Assembly (NCBI GenBank): GCA_009838975.1
Contig: VXQO01000156.1
Coordinates: forward strand, 18,251 to 82,250
DNA from: Gemmatimonadota bacterium
GTDB taxonomy: Bacteria > Gemmatimonadota > Gemmatimonadetes > Longimicrobiales > Gaopeijiaceae
DNA: 64,000 bases
Direction of reading: 5' to 3'
How positions within the stretch are numbered: the stretch's first letter is position 1; every line of letters starts with the position of its first letter. The notes beneath the pieces were generated by a model that ran no database searches, was not told the DNA's origin, and saw only the letters and a list, made by a program, of their open reading frames with translations. The position numbers and the translations under genes were made by a program. Positions 8,686 through 15,965 of the stretch are shown here, piece by piece.

Positions 8686-9995
8686 GCTTCCTCAAAGCCC
8701 TCTTCGGACCAAGCCAGAAGGAGATCTGGCGGCAGCTGTCCACGGAGGTGCGCGGCAAGTTCCACGAGGGAGGCCTGCTCAGCGGATCCGCCGTCCAGGC
8801 GCGCACCCGCGACTGGATCATCACGCTGGACACCTACACCACGGGTGACGGCAAGACGAACCAGACGTTCACGAGGCTCCGTGCCCCCTATTTCAACCCG
8901 GAGGGATTCCGTTTCCAGATCTACCGGGCGAGCGTCTTCAGCGGGTTGGGCAAGTCGCTCGGCATGCAGGACATCGAGGTCGGCCATCCTCGCTTCGATG
9001 ATGCCTTCGTAATCAAGAGCAATTCGTCCAGGCGCGTGAGGCGGCTCTTCGACAACGAGAAGATCCGCCGTCTGATCGATGCACAGCCCAGGATCCACCT
9101 CTCGGTGAAGGCGCGCGAGGGGTGGCTGAGCAAGTTCCCGGACGGGGTGGACGAGCTCCACTTCCAGGCGGCCGGGACGATCAAGGATCTCGCCCGACTC
9201 CGGACCCTCTTCGACCTGTTCGCGGAAGTCCTGCACCAGGTTTGTCACGAAGGCAGGGCGTACGAAGACGATGTCGACATCCACATCCGGCGCCTCAGCG
9301 CGCCCGGGGGCCGGATCGAGGACAAGCACATCCTCTGGGAAAGCTATGGGAACAGGCGCGACGCGGCCGCATCACTCGGGCGGCTGGGCGACGCCGCGGC
9401 CGTCCCCGCCCTCGCGTCCGTTCTCTGGGACAAGGACGGGGTGCTCAGGGCTCGGGCGATCGAATCACTCGCCGAGATCGGGCACGCCAGCGGGATTCGG
9501 CACCTCGTCCGATTGCTCGGCGACAGCCGGGACGCGGATGGTCAGCCCGTTCGTGTACTCGCCACCCGCGCCCTGCGCAGCTTGGGCGAAGGCGATCTGG
9601 TCGACAGCGTGCTCACGGCGCTCGACGGCGAAGTGGAACGCCTCAAGGCCTACCGTGGCGCATACAGGAGCGAAATCGGCGTGGCCCTCTGCTACGCACT
9701 CGAAGGGCCTCACGGCTCGCAGGCGGCAAACGCGCTCGCCGAGATCAACGCCGTGGAAACGCTGCCCCGACTCCGCAAGGCGCAGAGCATGGCCTTCGCA
9801 AGGAGCGCCACGCGAGAGGCAATCGCAGCGGCGATCAAGAGACTCGAGGCACGGGCTTCGCTCCCACGCGCCGCGGCGGCGGCCGATGTCACAGCCGACA
9901 CGCTGCCCCGAGCCGCACGCGAACCGGGCCTCGATACCGCGACGCTGCCGCGCGGGTCTCGAGGACACCCCGATCGAGGACGCTCAGCACCATGA
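8682..9995 (+). CDS. HEAT-repeat protein coupled to the Hsp70-like gene
   Basis: The 437-residue protein starts at a GTG overlapping the previous stop. Residues 1-220 form an unrecognised globular domain. From about 225 to 390 there are HEAT/PBS-lyase-type helical repeats (GNRRDAAASLGRLGDAAAVP, RARAIESLAEIGHASGIRHL, VRVLATRALRSLGEGD). The tail is Arg/Pro-rich with two TLPR motifs. HEAT repeats are protein-binding scaffolds, so it may be a cofactor or client adaptor for the adjacent Hsp70-like ATPase. This is inference from the tight coupling. The stop overlaps the ATG of the YefM-like gene. Confidence 0.8.
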   Translation: MSFLKALFGPSQKEIWRQLSTEVRGKFHEGGLLSGSAVQARTRDWIITLDTYTTGDGKTNQTFTRLRAPYFNPEGFRFQIYRASVFSGLGKSLGMQDIEVGHPRFDDAFVIKSNSSRRVRRLFDNEKIRRLIDAQPRIHLSVKAREGWLSKFPDGVDELHFQAAGTIKDLARLRTLFDLFAEVLHQVCHEGRAYEDDVDIHIRRLSAPGGRIEDKHILWESYGNRRDAAASLGRLGDAAAVPALASVLWDKDGVLRARAIESLAEIGHASGIRHLVRLLGDSRDADGQPVRVLATRALRSLGEGDLVDSVLTALDGEVERLKAYRGAYRSEIGVALCYALEGPHGSQAANALAEINAVETLPRLRKAQSMAFARSATREAIAAAIKRLEARASLPRAAAAADVTADTLPRAAREPGLDTATLPRGSRGHPDRGRSAP

Positions 9996-10189
9996 TTCGC
10001 GAAACCACATACACTGGAGCGCGGAAGAACCTCGCCGCGCTCATGGACCAGATGGAGACCGACCATCTCCTGCGTTCACCGAAGAACGCCGAACGGCTGC
10101 AGGAGGCCATTGCCCGTGCTGACGCCGGTGAAGGCGAGTCGATGACAATCGCACAGTTGCGAGCGCAATTCGGGCTGTCCGGCGAGTAA
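9992..10189 (+). CDS. YefM/Phd-type antitoxin lacking its central segment
   Basis: The 65-residue protein begins like YefM (IRETTYTGARKNLAALMDQM) and ends like YefM (LLRSPKNAERLQEAIARAD), but the roughly 35 residues normally joining these parts are absent. Those would include the I..R..G...L(V/M)S..EY strand and helix. The join is in frame. The N-terminal half normally dimerises and binds DNA, and the C-terminal half binds the YoeB/Txe toxin. No toxin gene follows: after 28 bp the next gene is on the other strand. It may be an orphan remnant or a minimal toxin-neutralising peptide. It overlaps the HEAT gene by an ATGA. Confidence 0.65.
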   Translation: MIRETTYTGARKNLAALMDQMETDHLLRSPKNAERLQEAIARADAGEGESMTIAQLRAQFGLSGE

Positions 10190-10217
10190 TCTGATCCGGC
10201 GCGCCCCCCCAAGACCC

Positions 10218-11576
10218 CTACCCGTCCAGCGCGATCAGATACTTGCGCCTCGGGTCGTTCGGCCCCGTGCCCACTTCGCGCACCAGCCCCCGCTCGACCA
10301 GCCTGGCCAGTCTCGTCCGAGTGGAGCGGGTCGAGAGGCCGATCGCCTCGGCGATCTCGCGGGTGCCTCGCCCCTCGCCGGCACTCAGAAGATCCAGGAT
10401 CGTCCGGTCCTTGGGGTCGATGGTCGGTGAACGCAGCGAGCCGGTGCGCAGGGTCACCCGCAGGCGGAAGCCGACTTCCTCCCAGACCGGTGGGGCCAGG
10501 CCGTTGTCGTGACAGGCCGAGATCATCCTCTGGGCACCGCTGCCCCATTGCTCGACCAGACCCAGCTCCTGGAAGACCCTGCCGACGACCCGATTCCGAA
10601 CCTTGGACACCCCGAGCGGCAGGTCCTCCAGCGTGAGGCCGAACGGCAGGAGGCCCGGGTTCTCGACCTCCAGCCGGTCATCGAAGATGGAGACCCGGAT
10701 CGGCGCGCCCCTCTGCGAGTAGTCCGCGTGGACCACCGCGTTGACGATCGCCTCGCGCACCGCTTCGGGAGGGAGGCTCCAGCGGTCCCGGCGCCGGACC
10801 CGCCCGATGACGGCACCGCGCGTCGAGTGCTTCTCGACGAACGCCACGGCCGCCTCGATGGCGGCGATCGGATGCATGTCCAGCCGCGCGTGGTCGAGGA
10901 TGGCCGCCTTGTCCCTTCCGGCGAACCGGCCGGCCTGAATCCACGCGTCGGGGAAGTGCTCGAGACGATCGCGGCCGAACAGGAGCATGCCCCCAACCGT
11001 GGGCACGAGCCGACCCTGGTGCCGGGTCAACAGCCGCAGCGTCTCGAGGTTCCGGCGCGTCAGCCTGCGCACCGGCGCGAAGGACTCGGAAGCCGCTCGG
11101 AAGTCCACCGCTTCCGAGTTCAGTGCCGGCATGGGCCACTCGTCGAAGGTCTCTCCGATGGCGAACCGCTGCATCTCGGCAATGAGCTGCGCATCCGCTT
11201 GCCGGTTGCTGGAGCCGACGCGGACGTAGGTTCCGCTCCTGAGCCCGGATCTCCTGACGAAGTGGGGCCGCGAAGCGCTCGGATAGACCCGTACGGCCAG
11301 CAACTGCCTGTCCCGGAAGCTGATGACTTCGATGTCCGGGAGGAGCCTTGGCTGAATCGAGTCGGTGATCAGGTTCGCGGTGCGCTCCTCCAGGTCCAGG
11401 GCGTTGGTCACGCCGCGTACGTCCCTGGTCCGATCGGACACGCCGATGACAACGGTGCCGCCCGCCGTGTTCGCGAAGGCGGCCACGGTGCGCACAAACC
11501 CCTGCGTCGACGACAGGTCCCGCTTGAACTCCAGCGTCTTGCCCTCGGGTCTGCGGAGTATGTCCGTGAGGTCCAT
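10218..11576 (-). CDS. AlbA_2 (Schlafen-type) ATP-binding transcriptional regulator
   Basis: The protein has 452 residues. The N-terminal AlbA_2 domain has the family signatures ETLEFK-like KTLEFKRD, FVRTVAAFANTAGGTVVIGV and TYVRVGSSNRQAD (residues 12-140). A GHKL ATPase-like C-terminal domain follows (AVREAIVNAVVHADYSQRG near 280, then EVENPGLLPFG and WGSGAQRM). It ends in a winged-helix DNA-binding region (GTREIAEAIGLSTRSTRTRLARLVERG). Members are predicted transcription regulators; their ligands are mostly unknown. The start was set at the ATG preceded by GAGGGG. A perfect 7+4+7 inverted repeat just upstream is a plausible autoregulatory operator. Confidence 0.85.
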   Translation of the reverse strand: MDLTDILRRPEGKTLEFKRDLSSTQGFVRTVAAFANTAGGTVVIGVSDRTRDVRGVTNALDLEERTANLITDSIQPRLLPDIEVISFRDRQLLAVRVYPSASRPHFVRRSGLRSGTYVRVGSSNRQADAQLIAEMQRFAIGETFDEWPMPALNSEAVDFRAASESFAPVRRLTRRNLETLRLLTRHQGRLVPTVGGMLLFGRDRLEHFPDAWIQAGRFAGRDKAAILDHARLDMHPIAAIEAAVAFVEKHSTRGAVIGRVRRRDRWSLPPEAVREAIVNAVVHADYSQRGAPIRVSIFDDRLEVENPGLLPFGLTLEDLPLGVSKVRNRVVGRVFQELGLVEQWGSGAQRMISACHDNGLAPPVWEEVGFRLRVTLRTGSLRSPTIDPKDRTILDLLSAGEGRGTREIAEAIGLSTRSTRTRLARLVERGLVREVGTGPNDPRRKYLIALDG

Positions 11577-11603
11577 GATCCCCTCTTCACAGGTCGTTGT
11601 CGG

Positions 11604-11621
11604 TTGCCGAATACTCGGCAA
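11604..11621. promoter_or_regulatory. Inverted repeat upstream of the AlbA_2 regulator
   Basis: TTGCCGA-ATAC-TCGGCAA has perfect 7-bp arms and sits 28 bp upstream of the regulator's ATG, next to AT-rich sequence (AATATA) that could be its -10 region. The size fits a dimeric winged-helix site, so autoregulation is likely. It also faces the divergent SDR gene at 11743. Confidence 0.5.
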
Positions 11622-11742
11622 TATACTCTGAAGCCCATTGCCCGGTAGAGCTTCCGGGTGGAAAGTGTCAGCATGGAATCAGAGGTCGATCAGCCGGGTG
11701 GGTCGATTCACCGGCAGAAGGGGAACAAAGGGAGTTCGTGCC

Positions 11743-12726
11743 ATGAACAACACCGCAATCGAGAAGCGCACCTTCACGCAGGCCAGCCGGTCGACGGCTC
11801 GCCTGAAGCAGCGGACACGCTGGGCCGCCGCGGCCGCAATCGCCGCCCTCATCTCCTCCTCACTCAGCCCCGGCACCGAGGTGCTGGCTCAGGAGACGCC
11901 CGCCCCGGGACAGCAGGTCGCCCTCGTCACCGGCGCAACTTCCGGGCTGGGCCGCGAACTCGCGATTCGGCTGGGCGCGCGGGGTGACCACGTGATCGTG
12001 CACGGGCGGAACGTCGAGCGCGGTGCTGAAGTGGTGGACGCCATCAACGCAGCGGGACCCGGGAGCGCGCGTTTCTACCGTGCCGATTTCGCGTCGCTGG
12101 CCCAGGTGCGCGAGTTTGCCGAGACGCTGCTGGCGGACTACGAGCGGCTGGACATCCTCATCAACAACGCGGGGTTCGGTTCGGCGCCCGACGAGCGGTG
12201 GGTCACCGAGGACGGGCACGAATACCGCTTCCAGGTGAACTACCTGTCGACATTTCTGCTCACGCACATGCTGATGCCGCGGGTGCTGGCGAGTGTGCCG
12301 GCGCGGATCGTGAACGTGTCGTCGGGGGCGCAGACGCCGATCGACTTCGACGACGTGATGATCGAGAACAACTTCAGCGGGCGGCGGGCGTACGCGCAGA
12401 GCAAGCTGGCGCAGATCATGTTCACGCACGACCTGGCGGAGCAGCTGGAGGGGACCGGCGTCGTGGTCGGTTCGCTGCATCCGGCGACCTTCATGCCGAC
12501 CGAGATGGTGCGGCGGGCGGGTGCGGCGCCGCGTTCCACGATCGCCGAGGGTGCCGACGCGACGATGCAGGTGGTCGACTCCGACGACTTCGAGAGCGGG
12601 CAGTACTTCAGCGGGCTCACACCGCGCCGCGCCAACGATCAGGCCTACGATCCCGATGCGCGGGCCCGGCTGAGAGAGCTGAGCGAGGAGCTGACGGGGA
12701 TCCGTTTCGAGGGGCAGAGGAGATGA
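11743..12726 (+). CDS. Short-chain dehydrogenase/reductase with an N-terminal export signal
   Basis: The 327-residue protein is a classical SDR. The glycine-rich cofactor motif is TGATSGLGRE near residue 65, followed by NNAGFG near 143, a catalytic Ser in VNVSSGA near 189, and YAQSK with the catalytic Tyr and Lys near 210. Before the Rossmann fold are about 50 residues holding a basic segment, a hydrophobic run (AAAAAIAALISSSLS) and EVLAQ, which looks like a Sec signal peptide. That is odd for a nucleotide-cofactor enzyme. Its stop overlaps the ATG of an exported creatininase-family protein (ATGA). The substrate is unknown. Confidence 0.85.
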   Translation: MNNTAIEKRTFTQASRSTARLKQRTRWAAAAAIAALISSSLSPGTEVLAQETPAPGQQVALVTGATSGLGRELAIRLGARGDHVIVHGRNVERGAEVVDAINAAGPGSARFYRADFASLAQVREFAETLLADYERLDILINNAGFGSAPDERWVTEDGHEYRFQVNYLSTFLLTHMLMPRVLASVPARIVNVSSGAQTPIDFDDVMIENNFSGRRAYAQSKLAQIMFTHDLAEQLEGTGVVVGSLHPATFMPTEMVRRAGAAPRSTIAEGADATMQVVDSDDFESGQYFSGLTPRRANDQAYDPDARARLRELSEELTGIRFEGQRR

Positions 12727-13628
12727 AGGGGATGAGAGCGACCAACCGGTTGCTGGGAGCGCTCGCGCTGACGGCTTGCGTGGTCTTCCCGGCACAAGGA
12801 CAGGACCGCCGCAATCTCACGGCCGAGCAGCGTGCCGAATTGCAGGCGCGCCAGGCGGCGATGAGGACCGCGCCCCGGCCCATCGAGGGCATCAATTCGA
12901 TCTGGATCGACGAGTTGACCTGGATGGAGGTGCGGGACGAGATCGCCGCGGGCAGGACGACCGCGATCATCGCGACCGGCGGGGTCGAGCAGAACGGCCC
13001 GTACATGGCGGGCGGCAAGCACAACTACGTGCTCGAGGCGATGTGCGACGCAATCGCGCGCGAGCTGGGCAACACGCTGTGCGCGCCGGTCATGAAGTAC
13101 GTGCCTGAGGGGGATCCCGAGAGCATCCGCTACCCCGGGACGCTGAGCGTTCGCCAGGAGACCTTCCGCATGATGCTGGAGGACGTGGCCAACAGCCTGA
13201 AGAGCCAGGGGTTCACCGACGTCGTCTTCATCGGCGACAGCGGGGGCAACCAGAACGGGATGTCGGACACCGCGGACAGGCTCAACGAGCACTGGGGTGG
13301 TGAGGCGCGGGCCCACTATATCGAGGAGTACTACCGCGAGGACATCTGGAGCTGCGAGTTCCTCAAGGAAGAGCTGGGGATCTTCCAGCAGCCCGACATC
13401 TGTACCGCGACGCGGGACATCTACCACGACGACGTGCACTATTCATCGATCGTCGCGACGGTCGATCCGGAGCACATCCGCGCGCGGCAGCGGATCCAGG
13501 CGGGGCTTTACTCGATCAACGAGGTGGAGCTGGGGCCCGTGGAGCGGACGCTGGAAATCGGCCGGGCGCTGATCGAGTACCGCACGGAGATCACGGTGCG
13601 CGCGATACGCGAGAGCATGGCGCGATAG
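12723..13628 (+). CDS. Exported creatininase-family protein, single domain
   Basis: The 301-residue protein has a signal peptide (LLGALALTACVVFPAQGQ). The creatininase-type domain carries ATGGVEQNGPYMAGGKHN near residue 80, KYVPEG, YPGTLSVRQETF, IGDSGGNQNG near 170, and YHDDVHYSS near 240. In classical creatininase the matching segments are EQHGPH with a later aspartate and NGHGGN/NGHYEN, so His-to-Asn, Asp-to-His and His-to-Ser changes are present at metal positions. The same changes occur in both domains of the tandem protein at 14067-15863, so they mark a subfamily rather than decay. It overlaps the SDR gene. The substrate is unknown; this family hydrolyses cyclic amides. Confidence 0.8.
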   Translation: MKGMRATNRLLGALALTACVVFPAQGQDRRNLTAEQRAELQARQAAMRTAPRPIEGINSIWIDELTWMEVRDEIAAGRTTAIIATGGVEQNGPYMAGGKHNYVLEAMCDAIARELGNTLCAPVMKYVPEGDPESIRYPGTLSVRQETFRMMLEDVANSLKSQGFTDVVFIGDSGGNQNGMSDTADRLNEHWGGEARAHYIEEYYREDIWSCEFLKEELGIFQQPDICTATRDIYHDDVHYSSIVATVDPEHIRARQRIQAGLYSINEVELGPVERTLEIGRALIEYRTEITVRAIRESMAR

Positions 13629-13634
13629 GGGCGG

Positions 13635-13661
13635 GCGGATCCGGTCGGGGGCCGGGTCCGC
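13635..13661. terminator. Hairpin between convergent genes
   Basis: Ten-base arms GCGGATCCGG and CCGGGTCCGC (one mismatch) enclose a 7-base loop, just past the creatininase stop and before the end of the opposing GYD gene. It probably terminates both transcripts; there is no U-run. Confidence 0.5.
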
Positions 13662-13696
13662 ACTGCCCGTGCGCTGCCCGCGCAAGCCGCCGCGCG

Positions 13697-14017
13697 TCAG
13701 GCGCCCGGCAAGCGGTACGAGACGGACTTCGCGACCGCTTCGTCGATGTTCTCCGCGGTCAGAAGAACGGTCACCTGTACCGTGAGCGCGCCTGCGGCGG
13801 CAATGTTGAGCGAGAGCGCGGTTGCGGCGGCTTCCTCCGGAAGGTCGGCGATCAGGAAGAGGTCGCAATCGCCGAAGGCGTAGTAGAAGCCTTCAAGGGT
13901 GCCGCCCACGCTCTCGACGGTGCTGCGCAGGGCGGCCTCGCGCCCGGTGCCTCCCTCGGCGAGCAGCCCCTTCAGGCCCGACTGCGTGTAGCTGGTGCGG
14001 AACATGTACTTGGCCAT
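13697..14017 (-). CDS. GYD-domain protein
   Basis: The 106-residue protein matches the GYD family in length and pattern: MAKYMFRTSYTQSGLKGLL at the start, then VGGTLEGFYYAFGDCDLFLI near residues 37-56, and LT..VTVLLTAENIDEAV at the end. GYD proteins are small ferredoxin-like-fold proteins of unknown function. It stands alone between two creatininase-type genes, on the same strand as the tandem one. A good ribosome site (AAGGAGAA) precedes the ATG. Confidence 0.85.
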   Translation of the reverse strand: MAKYMFRTSYTQSGLKGLLAEGGTGREAALRSTVESVGGTLEGFYYAFGDCDLFLIADLPEEAAATALSLNIAAAGALTVQVTVLLTAENIDEAVAKSVSYRLPGA

Positions 14018-14066
14018 GCGTTCTCCTTGTAAACACTACTTTACATTGTGTCGTGTCCAGTTGTCA

Positions 14067-15863
14067 CTAGGGATTCGCGATCCTCTGCTCGATCAGGCGC
14101 GCGGTACGCTCGGCACGGGCGTCTGAAATCTTCCGCCCGAGTTCCAGCGACCTGCCGAGATCGGCGATGGAAAACCCGTCGATGACCGCCTGGCCGGCCT
14201 TCACGCGCGCCGCCCAGCGCACCGAGGCGGGATCGTCGAGCATCATGTTGAGCGTAATGGTCGGGTTGTCGTGGAGTCCGTCGCTGGTCATGTCGTCGGT
14301 AACGACGCCGAGGTCGCGCAACACGTTCGGGCTGCCCGGGGGGGCGCGGTAGTACTCCGGGATGAAGTGGACGACGGCCTCGCCATCCCAGGCCTCGGTC
14401 AGAGCGGTGGCCACGTTGTCCATGCCGCGCTGGTTCCCGCCGCTGTCGCCGATCAGCACGATGTTCTCGAAGCCGTGCATCTTGAGGCTGTGCGCGACGT
14501 CGGTGAGCACCGCCTCGAAGGTCTCCTGCCGCAGGCTGATTGTGCCCGGGCTGGTCATGTGGCCGCTGGGCGGGTCGATGTTGCCCTCGGGCACGGTCTC
14601 GATCACGGGGGCGCAGAGCGCGTTCCCGAGCATCTTCGCGATCGCGGGGCAATTGGCGCGGAGCACGTTGTTGTGCTTGCCCGTAACCAGCCAGGGTCCG
14701 TTGGGCTCGACGCCGCCGGTGGAGATGATGGCCGTGGTCTTGCCCGCCGCGAGCGCGTCGCGCACGTCCATCCAGGTCATCTCCTCGATCCAGACGGTGT
14801 TGACCTCCGGCAGCGGGTTCGGTGTGTCGACGCAGTTGTAGATGTTGGCGCTGCACTGGCCGCCTCCCATCGAGCGCGGATCGGGCGGTGGGCGCTGGCC
14901 GCCGCCCGGACGTCCCGCCTGCCCCCCGGCCGCGCGCCGCATGGCCGCGAACTGCGCCGACCGGTCGGGAGCGGGCAGGGTCCCCCGGTTGGCGATGGCC
15001 TCGCGGATCGCGTCGGCGGTGTGCTCGGCGCGGAACGCCACGATCTCGCGGGCCCGCTCGAGCGACTCGACCCGGTCATCGATCGAGACGCCGTTGATCG
15101 TCGCCTTGCCCGCTGCGACGCGCTCGTCGTAGCGCACCGAGAACGGGTCGTCGTACAACATGTTGAGGGTGATGATCGGGTCGTCGTGCATGCCCTCGTT
15201 TTCGCCGACCTCCAGCCCGCGGAAGGCCATGTAGCGGGTCACCGAGTTGTAGTCGTAGTACTCCTGCACGTGCGCCACGACGGCCGCGCCCGCGAACTGC
15301 TCGTTGAGCCGCTCGGCCACTGCGCGCTGGCCGCCCTGGTTCCCGCCGCTGTCGCCGATGAAGATGATGTTGCGGAACCCGTGCATCTTGAGGCTGTGCG
15401 CGACATCGGTCAGCAGGGCCTCGAAGGTCTCCTGTTGCAGGCTGAGGGTTCCGGGGCTGGTCATGTGGCCGCTGGGCGGGTCGATGTTACCTTCGGGCAC
15501 CAGCTTGATGATCGGGGCGCACAGCGCGTCGCCCAGCTCGCGCGCGATGGCGTCGCAGTTGGCGCGCAGCACGAAGTTGTGTTTGCCCGTCGCGAGCCAA
15601 GGGCCGTTGGGCTCGACGCCGCCGGTGGGGATGATGGCCGTGGTCTTGCCGTCGGCCAGCGCGTCGCGAACATCCATCCACGTCATATCCTCGATCCAGA
15701 CCGTGTTCGGCGCAGGGAGCGGGTTCGGCGTGTCGCGGCAGTTGTAGACGTTGGCCGCACAGTTTCCGCCGCCCATGCTGTTCGGATCGCGCTCCGGGCG
15801 CTGCTGGGCCGTGACTCCGGTCGCGGTGACGAGCAGGGCGCCGGTGAACAGGATGGTTCGCAT
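14067..15863 (-). CDS. Exported tandem creatininase-family protein (two fused domains)
   Basis: The protein has 598 residues. A signal peptide (ILFTGALLVTATGVTAQQ) precedes two copies of the creatininase-type domain, roughly residues 45-285 and 335-590. They are joined by a Gly/Pro/Arg-rich linker containing MGGGQC; a matching MGGGNC precedes domain 1. Both copies keep GGVEPNGPW, TGKHN, VPEGNIDPPSGHMTSPGT, QETFEA, LKMHGF and GDSGGNQ, with the same altered metal motifs as the single-domain paralog at 12723. The domains repeat at the DNA level with an offset of 906 bp (about 302 codons). The start follows a perfect GGAGGAA site. Function is unknown, probably amide hydrolysis in the periplasm. 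Confidence 0.85.
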   Translation of the reverse strand: MRTILFTGALLVTATGVTAQQRPERDPNSMGGGNCAANVYNCRDTPNPLPAPNTVWIEDMTWMDVRDALADGKTTAIIPTGGVEPNGPWLATGKHNFVLRANCDAIARELGDALCAPIIKLVPEGNIDPPSGHMTSPGTLSLQQETFEALLTDVAHSLKMHGFRNIIFIGDSGGNQGGQRAVAERLNEQFAGAAVVAHVQEYYDYNSVTRYMAFRGLEVGENEGMHDDPIITLNMLYDDPFSVRYDERVAAGKATINGVSIDDRVESLERAREIVAFRAEHTADAIREAIANRGTLPAPDRSAQFAAMRRAAGGQAGRPGGGQRPPPDPRSMGGGQCSANIYNCVDTPNPLPEVNTVWIEEMTWMDVRDALAAGKTTAIISTGGVEPNGPWLVTGKHNNVLRANCPAIAKMLGNALCAPVIETVPEGNIDPPSGHMTSPGTISLRQETFEAVLTDVAHSLKMHGFENIVLIGDSGGNQRGMDNVATALTEAWDGEAVVHFIPEYYRAPPGSPNVLRDLGVVTDDMTSDGLHDNPTITLNMMLDDPASVRWAARVKAGQAVIDGFSIADLGRSLELGRKISDARAERTARLIEQRIANP

Positions 15864-15965
15864 GGTTATTCCTCCGGGGTATTCGATGGGTGGGAGATGA
15901 ACGCATCGTACGTCATTGGCGGGGCGCTCGCCAGCGCACAAGCGGGGTGGCTCACCTGCCGGCGT

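Noticed and set aside
10190..10217. YoeB/Txe toxin partner for the YefM-like gene
   Set aside because: Only 28 bp separate it from the end of the opposing AlbA_2 gene; no toxin fits.
10509..11648. Long open frame opposite the AlbA_2 regulator
   Set aside because: It mirrors the third-codon GC bias of the real gene and has shadow composition (Arg/Pro/His/Asp-rich) with no domain. The minus-strand protein has clear family motifs.
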